NCBI GenBank assembly: GCA_964475735.1
Contig: CAYYYI010000014.1
Coordinates: forward strand, 1-30,339
Length of the DNA: 30,339 bases
Reading direction: 5' to 3'
Source: UCB2 sp964475735
GTDB lineage: Bacteria > Chloroflexota > Dehalococcoidia > Tepidiformales > Tepidiformaceae
This document shows positions 15,580 to 22,794 of this stretch, piece after piece; position 1 is the first letter of the stretch; each line of letters begins with the position of its first letter. Both the position numbers and the translations under genes were made by a program. The notes under the pieces were generated by a model. The model saw nothing but the letters and a program-made list of their open reading frames with translations. It did not search any database and was not told the DNA's origin.

Positions 15580-16365
15580 CTACGCGGGCTTGCGAGCGAA
15601 GACCGTGACGCCGCGCGTCTCAAACTCCTTCGCGTCGGATTCGTGCTTGCTGCCCGAGAAAACGTCTACTTCGTTGGACATCACGGTGTCAACAAACCCA
15701 ACGAGACCGAGAATCTGCCGCCACTCTGCTTCCAGCAGAGCACCGGCAATTCAGCCGCTCCAGAGCTCGATGTCGTCCTTCGCCTCCTGGGGGACCTCCT
15801 TGTGGACGAGGATGTCACCCACCTGGATGCGCCCGCCGGGCTTGAGCACCCGGAACATCTCGCGAAAGACGGCCTGCTTGTCGGGACAGAGGTTCACCAC
15901 GCCGTTGCTGATGAGGACATCCGCCATGCCATCGCCGACGGGCAGGCTTTCGGCGAACCCCTCCAGGACCTCGACGTTGCTGAGCCCCATTGCCGCCACA
16001 CTGGCAGCCGCCTTCGCGCGCATCTCGGGAGTCATGTCGACGGAGAGGACGCGCCCGGAGGCCCCCACCTGCCTGGCCGCGATCAGGGTGTCGAACCCTG
16101 CCCCACAACCCACGTCCACAACGACCTCGCCCGGGATGAGGTCACCGAAGAGATAGGGGTTGCCCGTCCCGGCGAAGGAGTCGACGGCGCCCTGAGGCAG
16201 TGAGGCGACGACTTCGGCGGCGTATCCGAGCATCCGGGCGAGCGGTGCGCCGGTGTGGAAGTGGAACCCGAGCTCCGGGTTGACGGCGACGTCGCGGTAC
16301 TTCTCTGCGACGCGCGCGCGCAACTCGTCACGATCGACGTTGGCAATTCCAGGCAGCGCAGTCAT
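15580..16365 (-). CDS. ArsM-like SAM-dependent methyltransferase, probable selenoprotein (UGA = Sec205)
   Basis: Class I methyltransferase of the arsenite methyltransferase-like group. FHFHTGAPLARMLGY (34-48) and DSFAGTGNPYLFG lead to SAM motif VVDVGCGAGFDTLIAA (83-97), VDMTPEMRAKA, SNGVVNLCPDK (153-163, Cys160) and FRVLKPGGRIQVGDI. Standard calling stops at TGA (15753-15751) after LWSG. The same frame continues IAGALLEAEWRQILGLVGF and ends with FETRGVTVFARKPA at TAG15580, 56 more residues that match the family's C-terminus. In ArsM proteins the residue at the TGA is the conserved arsenic-binding Cys (LW-x-G-C-x-x-GAL; Cys206 in human AS3MT). A SECIS-like hairpin follows. The full product is 261 aa. 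AGGAGG lies about 7 nt before ATG16365. Alternatives are a nonsense mutation or a sequencing error. Arsenic as substrate is inferred. Confidence 0.87.
15717..15750 (-). promoter_or_regulatory. SECIS-like stem-loop after UGA of the ArsM-like gene
   Basis: Directly 3' of the in-frame UGA the RNA can form CUCUGC-UGGAA-GCAGAG (perfect 6-bp upper stem, 5-nt loop). This sits on a lower stem GCCG/CGGC separated by a small GUG/UGG internal loop that allows G-U pairs. There are 16 nt between UGA and the loop, and the loop's second base is G. Both meet the published bacterial SECIS rules as I know them (16-37 nt; G in the first two loop positions). Confidence 0.75.
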
Positions 16366-16471
16366 CGATGACCCTCCTCGGCCCGGCAGCAGGACGGGGG
16401 ACTTGGCGGGGAGCCTATGCGGTCGCAGAAGTTGCTGTCAAGCGAGTGGGGGGCTGGCGAGTTCCGCCGGC

Positions 16472-16951
16472 TCACGCAGCCGGATTGCGGGCTTCCTGCG
16501 GGAGCGCAGCGGCCTCACCGGCATCCGGTTCGGCCGTCCGTCCGAGGATTTGCTCGGCGTGGCGGCGTTCGGTGCTGCTGGTCCGCCGCGCGGCGCGGAC
16601 CGAGGGCAGCAGCCAGGTCTCGGCCACATCTCGCTGCCCGAAGACCCTGATTCCCTCGCGGATTCCCGAGAAGCGGAGGACCCGGCCCAGGAAGCGCGTC
16701 TGCGATTCGTGGGCCACGAAGGCAAGCCTCAACCGGGGCTGAAAGCGCACGGCCAGCGCGGCCGCCACTACCATTGAGCCTGCAGGACCCCGGTGGAGGT
16801 TCCGAACATCGCAGATGGCGGTGGTGAGCGAGCCCGCCTCGGCGATGGCGAACGCCTGCGACATCGCGCGCAGCGCCTCCGATGTTACAAGCCGGCCCGA
16901 AAGCTCTATCCGGAGCAGGCCATGTGATGTGTCAACCCGGATCGTGTACAT
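16472..16951 (-). CDS. STAS/SpoIIAA-like domain protein
   Basis: 159 aa. Residues 1 to about 112 (MYTIRVDTSHGLLRIELSGRL...AICDVRNL...LRLAFVAHESQTRFLGRVLRF...IRVFGQRDVAETWL) have the beta-alpha pattern of SpoIIAA/STAS-like domains, which act in regulatory phospho-relay or lipid/nucleotide binding. The usual phosphorylated Ser in D-x-S is not evident; the site reads CDVRNLHRG. The last 45 residues are basic, Ala/Arg/Glu-rich and probably disordered. The frame runs upstream to 17029, but ATG16951 begins the domain and has GGTGGGG upstream. It stands alone between the methyltransferases; function unknown. Intergenic 16952-17116 shows nothing further. Confidence 0.65.
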   Translation of the reverse strand: MYTIRVDTSHGLLRIELSGRLVTSEALRAMSQAFAIAEAGSLTTAICDVRNLHRGPAGSMVVAAALAVRFQPRLRLAFVAHESQTRFLGRVLRFSGIREGIRVFGQRDVAETWLLPSVRAARRTSSTERRHAEQILGRTAEPDAGEAAALPQEARNPAA

Positions 16952-17116
16952 CGAACTACCCCACCTGGCGGTACGGCAGTGCCGCACCAGCGCACGGCCC
17001 AGTTTGCCCGCTGCAAGCCACCGTTGCACTCAGTAAACGTCCCTAGGCATCTACCCTGCGATTGCGAAGCCTGTTCGGATCCGCAGGATGTTCCAGGAAG
17101 GAAGCCGGGGACAGGC

Positions 17117-17713
17117 TCAGCGAATGCGCACCGCCACTACGTGGTGCATGCCGGGACCGAACGAGGGGAGCAGGCGGTCATCGGTGGCCAGCCGCCTGAG
17201 GAAGGAGTCGAGCGCGGGCCCGCCACCGCTGGAGTTCACGAGAAGCGTGCCGCCAGTACGAAGGAGCCGCAGGATGTCCTCGAAGGAGCGTTCGTCGCCC
17301 GCGGGGCCGGCATGGAGCACGAGCATGTCGTAGGGCCCGTTGAGTCCGGCGAGGACATCCGCTTCGCGCCCACAATGAACGCGGACGCGGTCTGCGAGGC
17401 CGTAGCGGCGGAAGTTCTCTTCGGCCAGTTGTGCATGCACCTGGTCGCGTTCGATCGTGTCCAGCCGGCCAGTGCGCCCGAAGCCGTCCACGGCGTGGAG
17501 CCCGCAATAGCCGAGACCCGTTCCAACCTCTAGCACGTAGCTTGCCCGCGTGGCACGCACGAGCACACCGATCTCGCGGGCAGGCAGGACCGGGGCGGAG
17601 CCGAGGTCGCAGCCGTGCTCACGTCCGTGCGCGTCCGTGGCGGGAAGCAGATCGGCAAAGCGGTCGGGCTTGAGACCGGTCAATGCCTCAGCGGTGATCT
17701 CAGGCTCGGACAT
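17117..17713 (-). CDS. O-methyltransferase (class I, SAM-dependent)
   Basis: 198 aa from ATG17713; an in-frame GTG at 17734 would add seven residues. Fits the catechol/caffeoyl-CoA O-methyltransferase-like family (Methyltransf_3). N-terminal substrate-region helices carry GSAPVLPAREIGVLVRATRASYVLEVGTGLGYCGLHAV (SAM motif I, EVGTGLGY). TIERDQVHAQLAEENFRRYGL is the acidic motif binding the SAM ribose, and LNGPYDMLVLHAG replaces the usual D-x-x-F-x-D-A-x-K; the metal-binding Asp of that motif is changed to His (LVLHAG), so the metal site may be altered. GGTLLVNSSGG follows in place of the usual GG.l..DN. It lies 30 nt downstream of the selenocysteine-containing DsbA-like gene. Substrate unknown. 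Confidence 0.85.
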   Translation of the reverse strand: MSEPEITAEALTGLKPDRFADLLPATDAHGREHGCDLGSAPVLPAREIGVLVRATRASYVLEVGTGLGYCGLHAVDGFGRTGRLDTIERDQVHAQLAEENFRRYGLADRVRVHCGREADVLAGLNGPYDMLVLHAGPAGDERSFEDILRLLRTGGTLLVNSSGGGPALDSFLRRLATDDRLLPSFGPGMHHVVAVRIR

Positions 17714-17743
17714 GCAAGCGTCCGGAAATTGCACTGGTAGCTA

Positions 17744-18391
17744 TCATGCCGTGGCCTCAGGCGCTGCGTTCTCTCTGCGGCGCGCGCCAAGCCGCCGCAG
17801 AAGGTCTTCGTAGACGAGGTAATCCTGCGCGCCGGTCACCACCACGCGATCGTCGAAGATCATGGTGGGGGTGCTGGTGACGCCCTTCTGCCGCGCAATG
17901 GCGGTTGTCCTGTCGATCAGCTCGGCGTAGCGGCCAAGGCCGGCTTCGGCCCTGAACTCCATGTGGTCGAGCCCGCATTCGCCAGCGATCTCGCAAAGCA
18001 CCTCCAGGTCGCCGATGTCGCGCTTCTGCTCGAAGTAGGCCTTGAAGAGCGCGTCATGGGCCTCATGGAACCTGCCGCGGTCGCGGGCGAACTCGGCGAA
18101 CTCGAGGGACCGGTGGGAGTTGGCGAGCCACCGGTTCGAGGCGAGCGTGATGCCCGCCTCTGCCGCGTAGGCGCGGAGGTGGTCGCTGTAGGCGCGGCCG
18201 CGGCCGGTACGGCGCAACAGCTCCTCTACGTCGCGGCCCTCCGGCGGCGTCTCGGGGTGAAGCTCGAACGGCCACCATGTCACGGCAACTTCGAATTCCC
18301 GCTGAAACTGCGCTACCCGACGGGCAGCGATATAGCACCACGGTCAGACGTAGTCGGAGATGACGGTGACCTTCATGGGTCCGGTGGTCAT
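17744..18391 (-). CDS. FrnE/DsbA-family oxidoreductase, probable selenoprotein with U-x-x-C active site (Sec16)
   Basis: Thioredoxin-fold thiol oxidoreductase. Standard calling begins only at residue 37 (MTWWPFELHPETPPEG, a typical FrnE internal region). Upstream in the same frame the DNA reads MTTGPMKVTVISDYV-TGA-PWCYIAARR. FrnE proteins start MK-x-x-x-x-SD-x-x-CPWCYIG, so TGA (18346-18344) sits exactly at the first active-site Cys, giving U16-P-W-C19. The rest is intact: HEAHDALFKAYFEQKRDIGDLEVL, the cis-Pro loop GVTSTPTMIF and the final helix. Total 215 aa, the normal family length. A SECIS-like hairpin follows the UGA. ATG18391 is chosen because TACAAT lies exactly 6 nt before it; ATG18376 (MKVTV) is the alternative. 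A decayed gene is unlikely because the coding continues cleanly on both sides. Confidence 0.9.
18311..18329 (-). promoter_or_regulatory. SECIS-like stem-loop after UGA of the FrnE/DsbA-like gene
   Basis: The RNA forms CGCUGCCC-GUC-GGGUAGCG: eight base pairs (one G-U) closed by a GUC loop. There are 22 nt between the UGA at 18344 and the loop, and the loop begins GU, as in classical bacterial SECIS elements such as fdhF. Spacing, stem length and loop identity all meet the published bacterial SECIS criteria as I know them. Confidence 0.82.
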
Positions 18392-18397
18392 GGAGCC

Positions 18398-18403
18398 ATT
18401 GTA
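18398..18403 (-). promoter_or_regulatory. -10 box TACAAT, leaderless promoter candidate
   Basis: TACAAT ends 6 nt before ATG18391. It supports that start codon over 18376 and predicts a leaderless transcript for the DsbA-like selenoprotein gene. No Shine-Dalgarno sequence is present. Confidence 0.55.
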
Positions 18404-18425
18404 GCCGAGGGGCAGGCGCACACGT

Positions 18426-19256
18426 TCAGGGCGAGCAGGCGATGCCGGCCGCGCGCAGGGCTTCGACAATCCGCTCGCCCACGGCCGGCGGCGGGTCCAT
18501 CTCGGTGGTCATGATGGCGACGCCGTCCACAAGCCGGCTGGACACGAGGGACGTGAGCGTCTCGCCGAAAAGGTCCCAGCCAGCTTCCGAGCCCGCGGCG
18601 AGCCCCGCGGCCATCGCGGCGGGAAGGCGGAAACCGAGCCGCCGCTGGATGCCCTCCACGGCCGCGGGGGAGAGCAGAGGGACAACCATCGCAACAAACC
18701 TTGCCGCCGGGAACTCCGCCCGGACCGCGTCCACAAACGGCTCGACAGAGGCGACCTCGAACACGGGCTGGGTCTGGACGAACTCTGCCCCGGCACGAAG
18801 CTTTGGAAGGAGGTTACGAACAACTGCTCCTCGATCGGGCACGTACTGGTTGAGGGTAACGCCGATGCAGGCGCCGGCCACTGTCTCGCGGGTCATGGCA
18901 ACCACGTGCTTGATGGAGGGCGTCGCAACGGCATCGGCGGCGGCGTGGTCGCCTCGAATCACAAGCAGTTGGTGGATGCCCGCATCGCGCGCCGTCTGAA
19001 GGTCGCGGGTAACGGCTTCGCGAGTCGCACCGCGGGTGACGATGTGCCAGACCGGCTCGATGCCTGCATGGAGAAGTTGGACGGAAGCATCCAGGCTCGA
19101 CTGGCGTCCCGGGCGCTGAATGACATTGACGGCATCGGCGCAGGCGCCTATGGCGCGCGCGCGGCGCAGCAGGACGCTTCGCAGCGGACGCTGCGGAGGG
19201 GTGATCTCGAGCGTGACGGCGAACTGTCCAGAGCGCAAACGTTCAGCGAAGCGCAT
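18426..19256 (-). CDS. Methylenetetrahydrofolate reductase-like protein
   Basis: 276 aa, matching the MetF/MTHFR TIM-barrel family, which reduces 5,10-methylene-THF to 5-methyl-THF with FAD. Visible features are VTLEITPPQ (residues 14-22, catalytic Glu region), DAVNVIQRPGRQSS, the PVWHIVTRGATREAVTRDLQTARDAGIHQLLVIRGDH block (normally HL.crd.n...l...l..l...Gi.nil.l.GD), and GAEFVQTQPVFEV. The MTHFR 'RD-x-N' core reads TRGATRE here, so it is a divergent member of the MTHFR superfamily and may not be the housekeeping enzyme. It lies near folC, another folate gene, with a decayed permease gene between them. Confidence 0.78.
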   Translation of the reverse strand: MRFAERLRSGQFAVTLEITPPQRPLRSVLLRRARAIGACADAVNVIQRPGRQSSLDASVQLLHAGIEPVWHIVTRGATREAVTRDLQTARDAGIHQLLVIRGDHAAADAVATPSIKHVVAMTRETVAGACIGVTLNQYVPDRGAVVRNLLPKLRAGAEFVQTQPVFEVASVEPFVDAVRAEFPAARFVAMVVPLLSPAAVEGIQRRLGFRLPAAMAAGLAAGSEAGWDLFGETLTSLVSSRLVDGVAIMTTEMDPPPAVGERIVEALRAAGIACSP

Positions 19257-19292
19257 CGATTCAGACTGCCGGGCGCCCGGCGTTAGGTCCAG

Positions 19293-19464
19293 CTATCCGA
19301 AGTTGCCGCGCGCGCCGCGCAGGCGCGGGTCGAGCATGTCGCGGAGCGCGTCACCAAGCATGTTGAAGCTGAACACGGCCAGCGGCTTCCAGATACTGCG
19401 ACGACCGCACGCCGATGACAGCCGCTCGGATTACGCGTACGGCCATTCCACGGATCTTTGACCG
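19293..19464 (-). pseudogene. Remnant of an oligopeptide/dipeptide ABC permease (DppC/OppC type)
   Basis: Two fragments in different frames. The upstream piece from about 19464 translates as RGMAVRVIRAAVIGVRSSQYLEAAG, the EAA-loop region of DppB/C permeases. The downstream piece, in another frame and ending at TAG19293, reads WKPLAVFSFNMLGDALRDMLDPRLRG, the conserved C-terminus of DppC-type permeases (F-N-x-L-GD-x-LRD-x-LDPR). In an intact permease roughly 70-80 residues separate these blocks, so there has been an internal deletion with frame change, and the N-terminal half is missing. No other Dpp/Opp gene is in the window. Confidence 0.75.
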
Positions 19465-19497
19465 GGGTGGCCGGTGCGTCAATTCGGCCACGTTGAA

Positions 19498-20838
19498 TTA
19501 GCGCTTTACGACGGTTTCGCCGAGCAGCCGTTCGCGGGCCTCCGCGGCCACGTAAAGGGAGCCCGCGATGCAGACCAGATCCTCGGCGCCGGCGTGGGCG
19601 AGGGCCGTGTCTATCGCCGACGCGACAGACGGTTCGGCGACGGCCGGCGGCCCCAGGAAGCCAATCTCCTGGATCATCTCGAAGGGGTCCTTCGAACGCG
19701 GGTTCTGGAAGGAGCAGCAGACGATCATCTCGGCAAGGTTCGCCAATTCGAAGCCGATGGCGCGCAGATCCTTGTCGCGCGTTACACCGAGGACAAGGAA
19801 GCAGCGCTTCCATTCGAAGTACTCGCGCAGTGCGGTAGCGAGCGCGGCGGCGCTCTCGCCATTGTGGGCGCCGTCTGCGACGATCAGGGGCCCCTGGCCC
19901 ATCACCTCGAGACGGCCCGGCACCTTGGTTCGGGCCAGCCCGTCGGTGATGGCGCGTTCGCCGATGTCGTGGCCGGCGGCACGAAGCGCTTCGACGGCGG
20001 CAACGGCCGTGAGGGCGTTGTCGACCTGGTGGCGGCCCAACATCTGGAGCCGCAGCGTGCGGACCCCCCGTGGGCCTCTCAACCGGAACGCCTGGCCGTA
20101 CACGTGCTTCTCCGTGACGTCCGCGCGGTAGTCCGCGGCAACATCGATGAGCTTCGCGCCTACCTCTTCGCAACGCGCACGGACGACCTCGGCCACCTCC
20201 GGCGACTTCTGCGGGGCGAGGACGCAGATGGTGCCAGGCTTCACGATGCCGGCCTTGTCGTGAGCGATAGCCTCCACGGTGTCGCCAAGAATTGCAGTGT
20301 GTTCGAGCGAAATAGGGGTGATCACCGCCACGTCGACCGTTTCGAACACGTTGGTGGCGTCGAAGCTCCCGCCCAGGCCGACCTCCACCACCTGCCAGTC
20401 CACCCGCTTCGCCTGGGCGCGGGCAAGCCAGAAGAAGAGGGCCGTCAGCACGCCAAAGGTGCTGACGTCGCCGTGAACGCTCGCCTGCTCGGCCTCGACA
20501 GCAGGGCGGATGGCCGTCAACCCGGCGGCGAATTCTTCGGGCGATACGGGTGAACCGTCCAACCTGATGCGCTCGGTGAAGGAGTGAAGGTGAGGACTCG
20601 AAAAGAGGGCCGTGTGCGCGCCTGAGTGCCCGAGGATGCTGGCGATCATGGCGGCGGTGCTGCCCTTGCCCTTGGAGCCCGTTATGTGGACTGTCTTGCG
20701 GCCAGAGTGGGGATCGTTCAGCCGGGAAAGGAGCGCCCGGACAGAGGCCACGCTCATTGCCGGGCTCGCCGACTTCTGGACTCCCCGTTCCATATCGGTG
20801 AAGGAGAGCAGGAACTCGATGGCCTCCGTGTAATTCAC
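19498..20838 (-). CDS. folC: Folylpolyglutamate synthase / dihydrofolate synthase
   Basis: ATP-dependent Mur-ligase-family enzyme that adds glutamate to (dihydro)folate. 446 aa, normal length. MNYTEAIEFLLSFTDMERG start; P-loop GSKGKGST at 54-61; SSPHLHSFTERIRLDG (folate site); VVEVGLGGSFDATNVF, the FolC signature region; ITPISLEHTAILGDTVEAIAHDKAGIVKPG; and the C-terminal DGAHNGESAAALATAL. The start codon is GTG (20838) with no ribosome site, but TACAAT lies exactly 6 nt upstream, suggesting a leaderless message. The PNPOx-fold gene ends 47 nt upstream, so there is an internal promoter within the mutase gene cluster. Confidence 0.95.
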   Translation of the reverse strand: MNYTEAIEFLLSFTDMERGVQKSASPAMSVASVRALLSRLNDPHSGRKTVHITGSKGKGSTAAMIASILGHSGAHTALFSSPHLHSFTERIRLDGSPVSPEEFAAGLTAIRPAVEAEQASVHGDVSTFGVLTALFFWLARAQAKRVDWQVVEVGLGGSFDATNVFETVDVAVITPISLEHTAILGDTVEAIAHDKAGIVKPGTICVLAPQKSPEVAEVVRARCEEVGAKLIDVAADYRADVTEKHVYGQAFRLRGPRGVRTLRLQMLGRHQVDNALTAVAAVEALRAAGHDIGERAITDGLARTKVPGRLEVMGQGPLIVADGAHNGESAAALATALREYFEWKRCFLVLGVTRDKDLRAIGFELANLAEMIVCCSFQNPRSKDPFEMIQEIGFLGPPAVAEPSVASAIDTALAHAGAEDLVCIAGSLYVAAEARERLLGETVVKR

Positions 20839-20844
20839 GGTGCC

Positions 20845-20850
20845 ATTGTA
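20845..20850 (-). promoter_or_regulatory. -10 box TACAAT, leaderless promoter candidate
   Basis: TACAAT ends 6 nt before the GTG start of folC, identical in hexamer and spacing to the boxes before 13971 and 18391. It lies in the 47-nt spacer after the PNPOx-fold gene. Confidence 0.55.
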
Positions 20851-20885
20851 GGGCGGTCGAAGGCCGGCGAGGCTACTCGCTGCGC

Positions 20886-21368
20886 CTACTGGCCGCCTTC
20901 GAAGTCGGCAACATGGCGCCCGCCCTCTATGCCCTTCATGAGCACGATCCGGCGTGGCGTGATGCAGTAGAGGTCGCCGCGCCCGGTGAAGTAGGCCGAA
21001 AGCGGGTCCTTGGCGCCGAGCTCGCGAAGATACGGCTCGTAGCGCATGTCGTCCTGTGGAATCTCAGTGGCGCGGCCTTCGATGACGAGCCGGTCGAAGG
21101 CCGTCCAGTCGCTGCGAATCACCTCGCGGTTGTCCACGAGGAAGGAGACCTCAGGGGTCGCCGCGAGATTGCGAGAGTGCTGCGAGCGGCTGGCGCTGGC
21201 GAACAGCACCGTGCCATCGTCGCGCAGGTGGAAGAGCACGAAGGTGACGTACGGCGTCCCGTCCTCGGCGTGCATGGTGGCGAGGGCGCCGCCGTGCTGC
21301 GTCTGCGCAAGCTCAACGGCAGCGGCGAGGATCCCTTCGCGCGAAAGCGGCTCAGCCACAGTTGGCAA
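20886..21368 (-). CDS. Pyridoxamine 5'-phosphate oxidase-fold flavin-binding protein
   Basis: 160 aa from a TTG start (21368); an in-frame GTG at 21359 is a possible alternative, and neither has a clear ribosome site. Split-barrel fold: GALATMHAEDGTPYVTFVLFHLRDDGTVLFASASRSQHSRNLAATPEVSFLVDN is the typical FMN-binding half (Ser/Arg residues contacting phosphate). DRLVIEGRATEIP and AYFTGRGDLYCITPRRIVLMKGIEGGRHV follow, resembling HugZ/PNPOx-like proteins that use FMN, F420 or haem. It lies between the CoA-transferase (30 nt) and folC. Cofactor and reaction are not determined from sequence. Confidence 0.82.
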   Translation of the reverse strand: MPTVAEPLSREGILAAAVELAQTQHGGALATMHAEDGTPYVTFVLFHLRDDGTVLFASASRSQHSRNLAATPEVSFLVDNREVIRSDWTAFDRLVIEGRATEIPQDDMRYEPYLRELGAKDPLSAYFTGRGDLYCITPRRIVLMKGIEGGRHVADFEGGQ

Positions 21369-21398
21369 CCGCCGCCTGTGGCGGTGCGCTGGAACGAA

Positions 21399-22730
21399 TC
21401 ACGGGCTCACCCCGTAGAGCGCGGCGCACTCTTTCCGGAGCTCCGCGCGGAAGTCGGGGTGCGCGACCGAGATCAGCTCTGCCATGCGGTCGCGGATCGA
21501 CTTGCCGCGCAGGGAGGCGATGCCCTGTTCGGTCACCACGTGATCCACGAACCCACGGTGGGTCGTGATCGTGCTCGCCAGGGGATGTCCGGCAAGGATG
21601 CGGCTGTGCCTGGTTTCGCCAACGAGCTGGGAAGAGGGGAGCACGATGACCGAGCCGCCGCTTCCTGTCGAAGAGGCGATCGCGAACACGGGCTGGCCAC
21701 CCGGACCGCTGAACACAAGCGGCCCCTGGGCCTCGGCGGCCACGTTGCCCGTCACATCGACAGCAAGCGCGTTATTGATGGCTACGAAGTTTTCGAACTG
21801 CAACAGGTTCCGCAAATCGTCGGTGTAGGTGAAGTCGTACAGCTCGAACATCTCGTTGCCGTCAATGAAGGCAAGTTCGTCGACCGGCATCTGGACGAGC
21901 GCGCTGGCGACGATTTTGCCGGGGTTCAGCGGCTTGTACTTGCCCGTGACGACCCCCTGCTTCACAAGGTCGACGATGCCGCCGGGAAGGATCTCGGTGT
22001 GCACGCCGAGGTCGTGCTTTTCGCCCAGGAAGACCGGCATGGCGGCGGAGACGTCGCCCACTCCGAACTGTAGCGTAGAGCCGTCCTTGACCAGTTCGGA
22101 AGCGACGAGCGTGCAGATGACATTGGCGGCCAGTTCGGTCTCCTCCGACCGGGGCGCGATGGGAGGCGGAGGCGGCGCCGCCGACACCTCGGCTATGGCG
22201 CTGAAGCGGGAGATGTGGATGCGGTTCTCGCCACCGGTCCGGATGAACTCGGGGTGGACTTCGCCGATCATGTTCTTTGCGTGCGGTACGAGGGTGGGGC
22301 CGAACCATACGCCCCCACCAAACGAACACCAGCCGTCCTCATCTGGCGGAGAAATGGGAACGAGCATGTGGTCGAACTCGACATCGAGGCCGGGAGGTGG
22401 TTTGCCCGCGCGCCATTGCGTGGCGGGGTAGCATTCGATGTTGCCCGCGCGAATGCCCGCGCGCTCGTAGGGCCCGGCGTAGAGGGAGCGGGTCGAGAAC
22501 ACGCCCCGGCACTCGGGGAGGTCCCAGTTGACCGGGGTCAAGAAGGTGTAGACGGCGACGTCGCGAAGTTCCGCGTGCCGGGCCTGCAGCGCAAGACAGA
22601 GCTGCGCGGGCACGGAGGTCCAGCCGCCAGCGTAGATCACATCGCCGCTGCGGACGACGCTCACAGCCTCTGCCATCGTGCAGAGCTTGCCGGTATGGCG
22701 CTCTCGCCAGTTAGGATCGGTTGCTTTCAC
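21399..22730 (-). CDS. Acetyl-CoA hydrolase/transferase family protein (4-hydroxybutyrate CoA-transferase-like)
   Basis: Family I CoA-transferase with both halves in one chain, 443 aa, the size of Cat2/AbfT-type enzymes. GDVIYAGGWTSVPAQLC (29-45) is the N-terminal CoA site; the C half contains FGVGDVSAAMP, GVHTEILPGGIVDLV with E246 as the predicted catalytic glutamyl-CoA residue, and GSGGSVIVLPSS. ITTHRGFVDHVVTEQGIASLRGKSIRDRMAELISVAHPDFR is the typical C-terminal block. A Pro-run (PPPPPI, about 186-191) lies at the domain linker. Start is GTG22730, with GGAGG about 6 nt upstream. It follows the B12 mutase subunits by 64 nt, suggesting it makes or uses the mutase's acyl-CoA substrate. Confidence 0.9.
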   Translation of the reverse strand: MKATDPNWRERHTGKLCTMAEAVSVVRSGDVIYAGGWTSVPAQLCLALQARHAELRDVAVYTFLTPVNWDLPECRGVFSTRSLYAGPYERAGIRAGNIECYPATQWRAGKPPPGLDVEFDHMLVPISPPDEDGWCSFGGGVWFGPTLVPHAKNMIGEVHPEFIRTGGENRIHISRFSAIAEVSAAPPPPPIAPRSEETELAANVICTLVASELVKDGSTLQFGVGDVSAAMPVFLGEKHDLGVHTEILPGGIVDLVKQGVVTGKYKPLNPGKIVASALVQMPVDELAFIDGNEMFELYDFTYTDDLRNLLQFENFVAINNALAVDVTGNVAAEAQGPLVFSGPGGQPVFAIASSTGSGGSVIVLPSSQLVGETRHSRILAGHPLASTITTHRGFVDHVVTEQGIASLRGKSIRDRMAELISVAHPDFRAELRKECAALYGVSP

Positions 22731-22794
22731 GGGGGCCTCCTCGGGATATGGAGTGTGGAACGCGAGACAGAACGATTGGAGCGCCGCGCCTGGC

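Noticed and set aside
15661..15690. GACATCACGGTGTC near-palindrome resembling the operator
   Set aside because: It is in the coding 3' end of the ArsM-like gene and has a 6-nt rather than 4-nt centre.
15751..16365. ArsM-like gene as a complete 204-aa protein ending at TGA
   Set aside because: The frame beyond the TGA encodes the family's conserved C-terminus, and a SECIS-like hairpin follows. Ending at LWSG would remove a domain found in all homologues I know.
17744..18283. DsbA-like gene starting at 18283 (179 aa)
   Set aside because: That start lies in the middle of the FrnE fold and discards the active site. Upstream in-frame sequence restores MKVTVISDYV-U-PWCYI.
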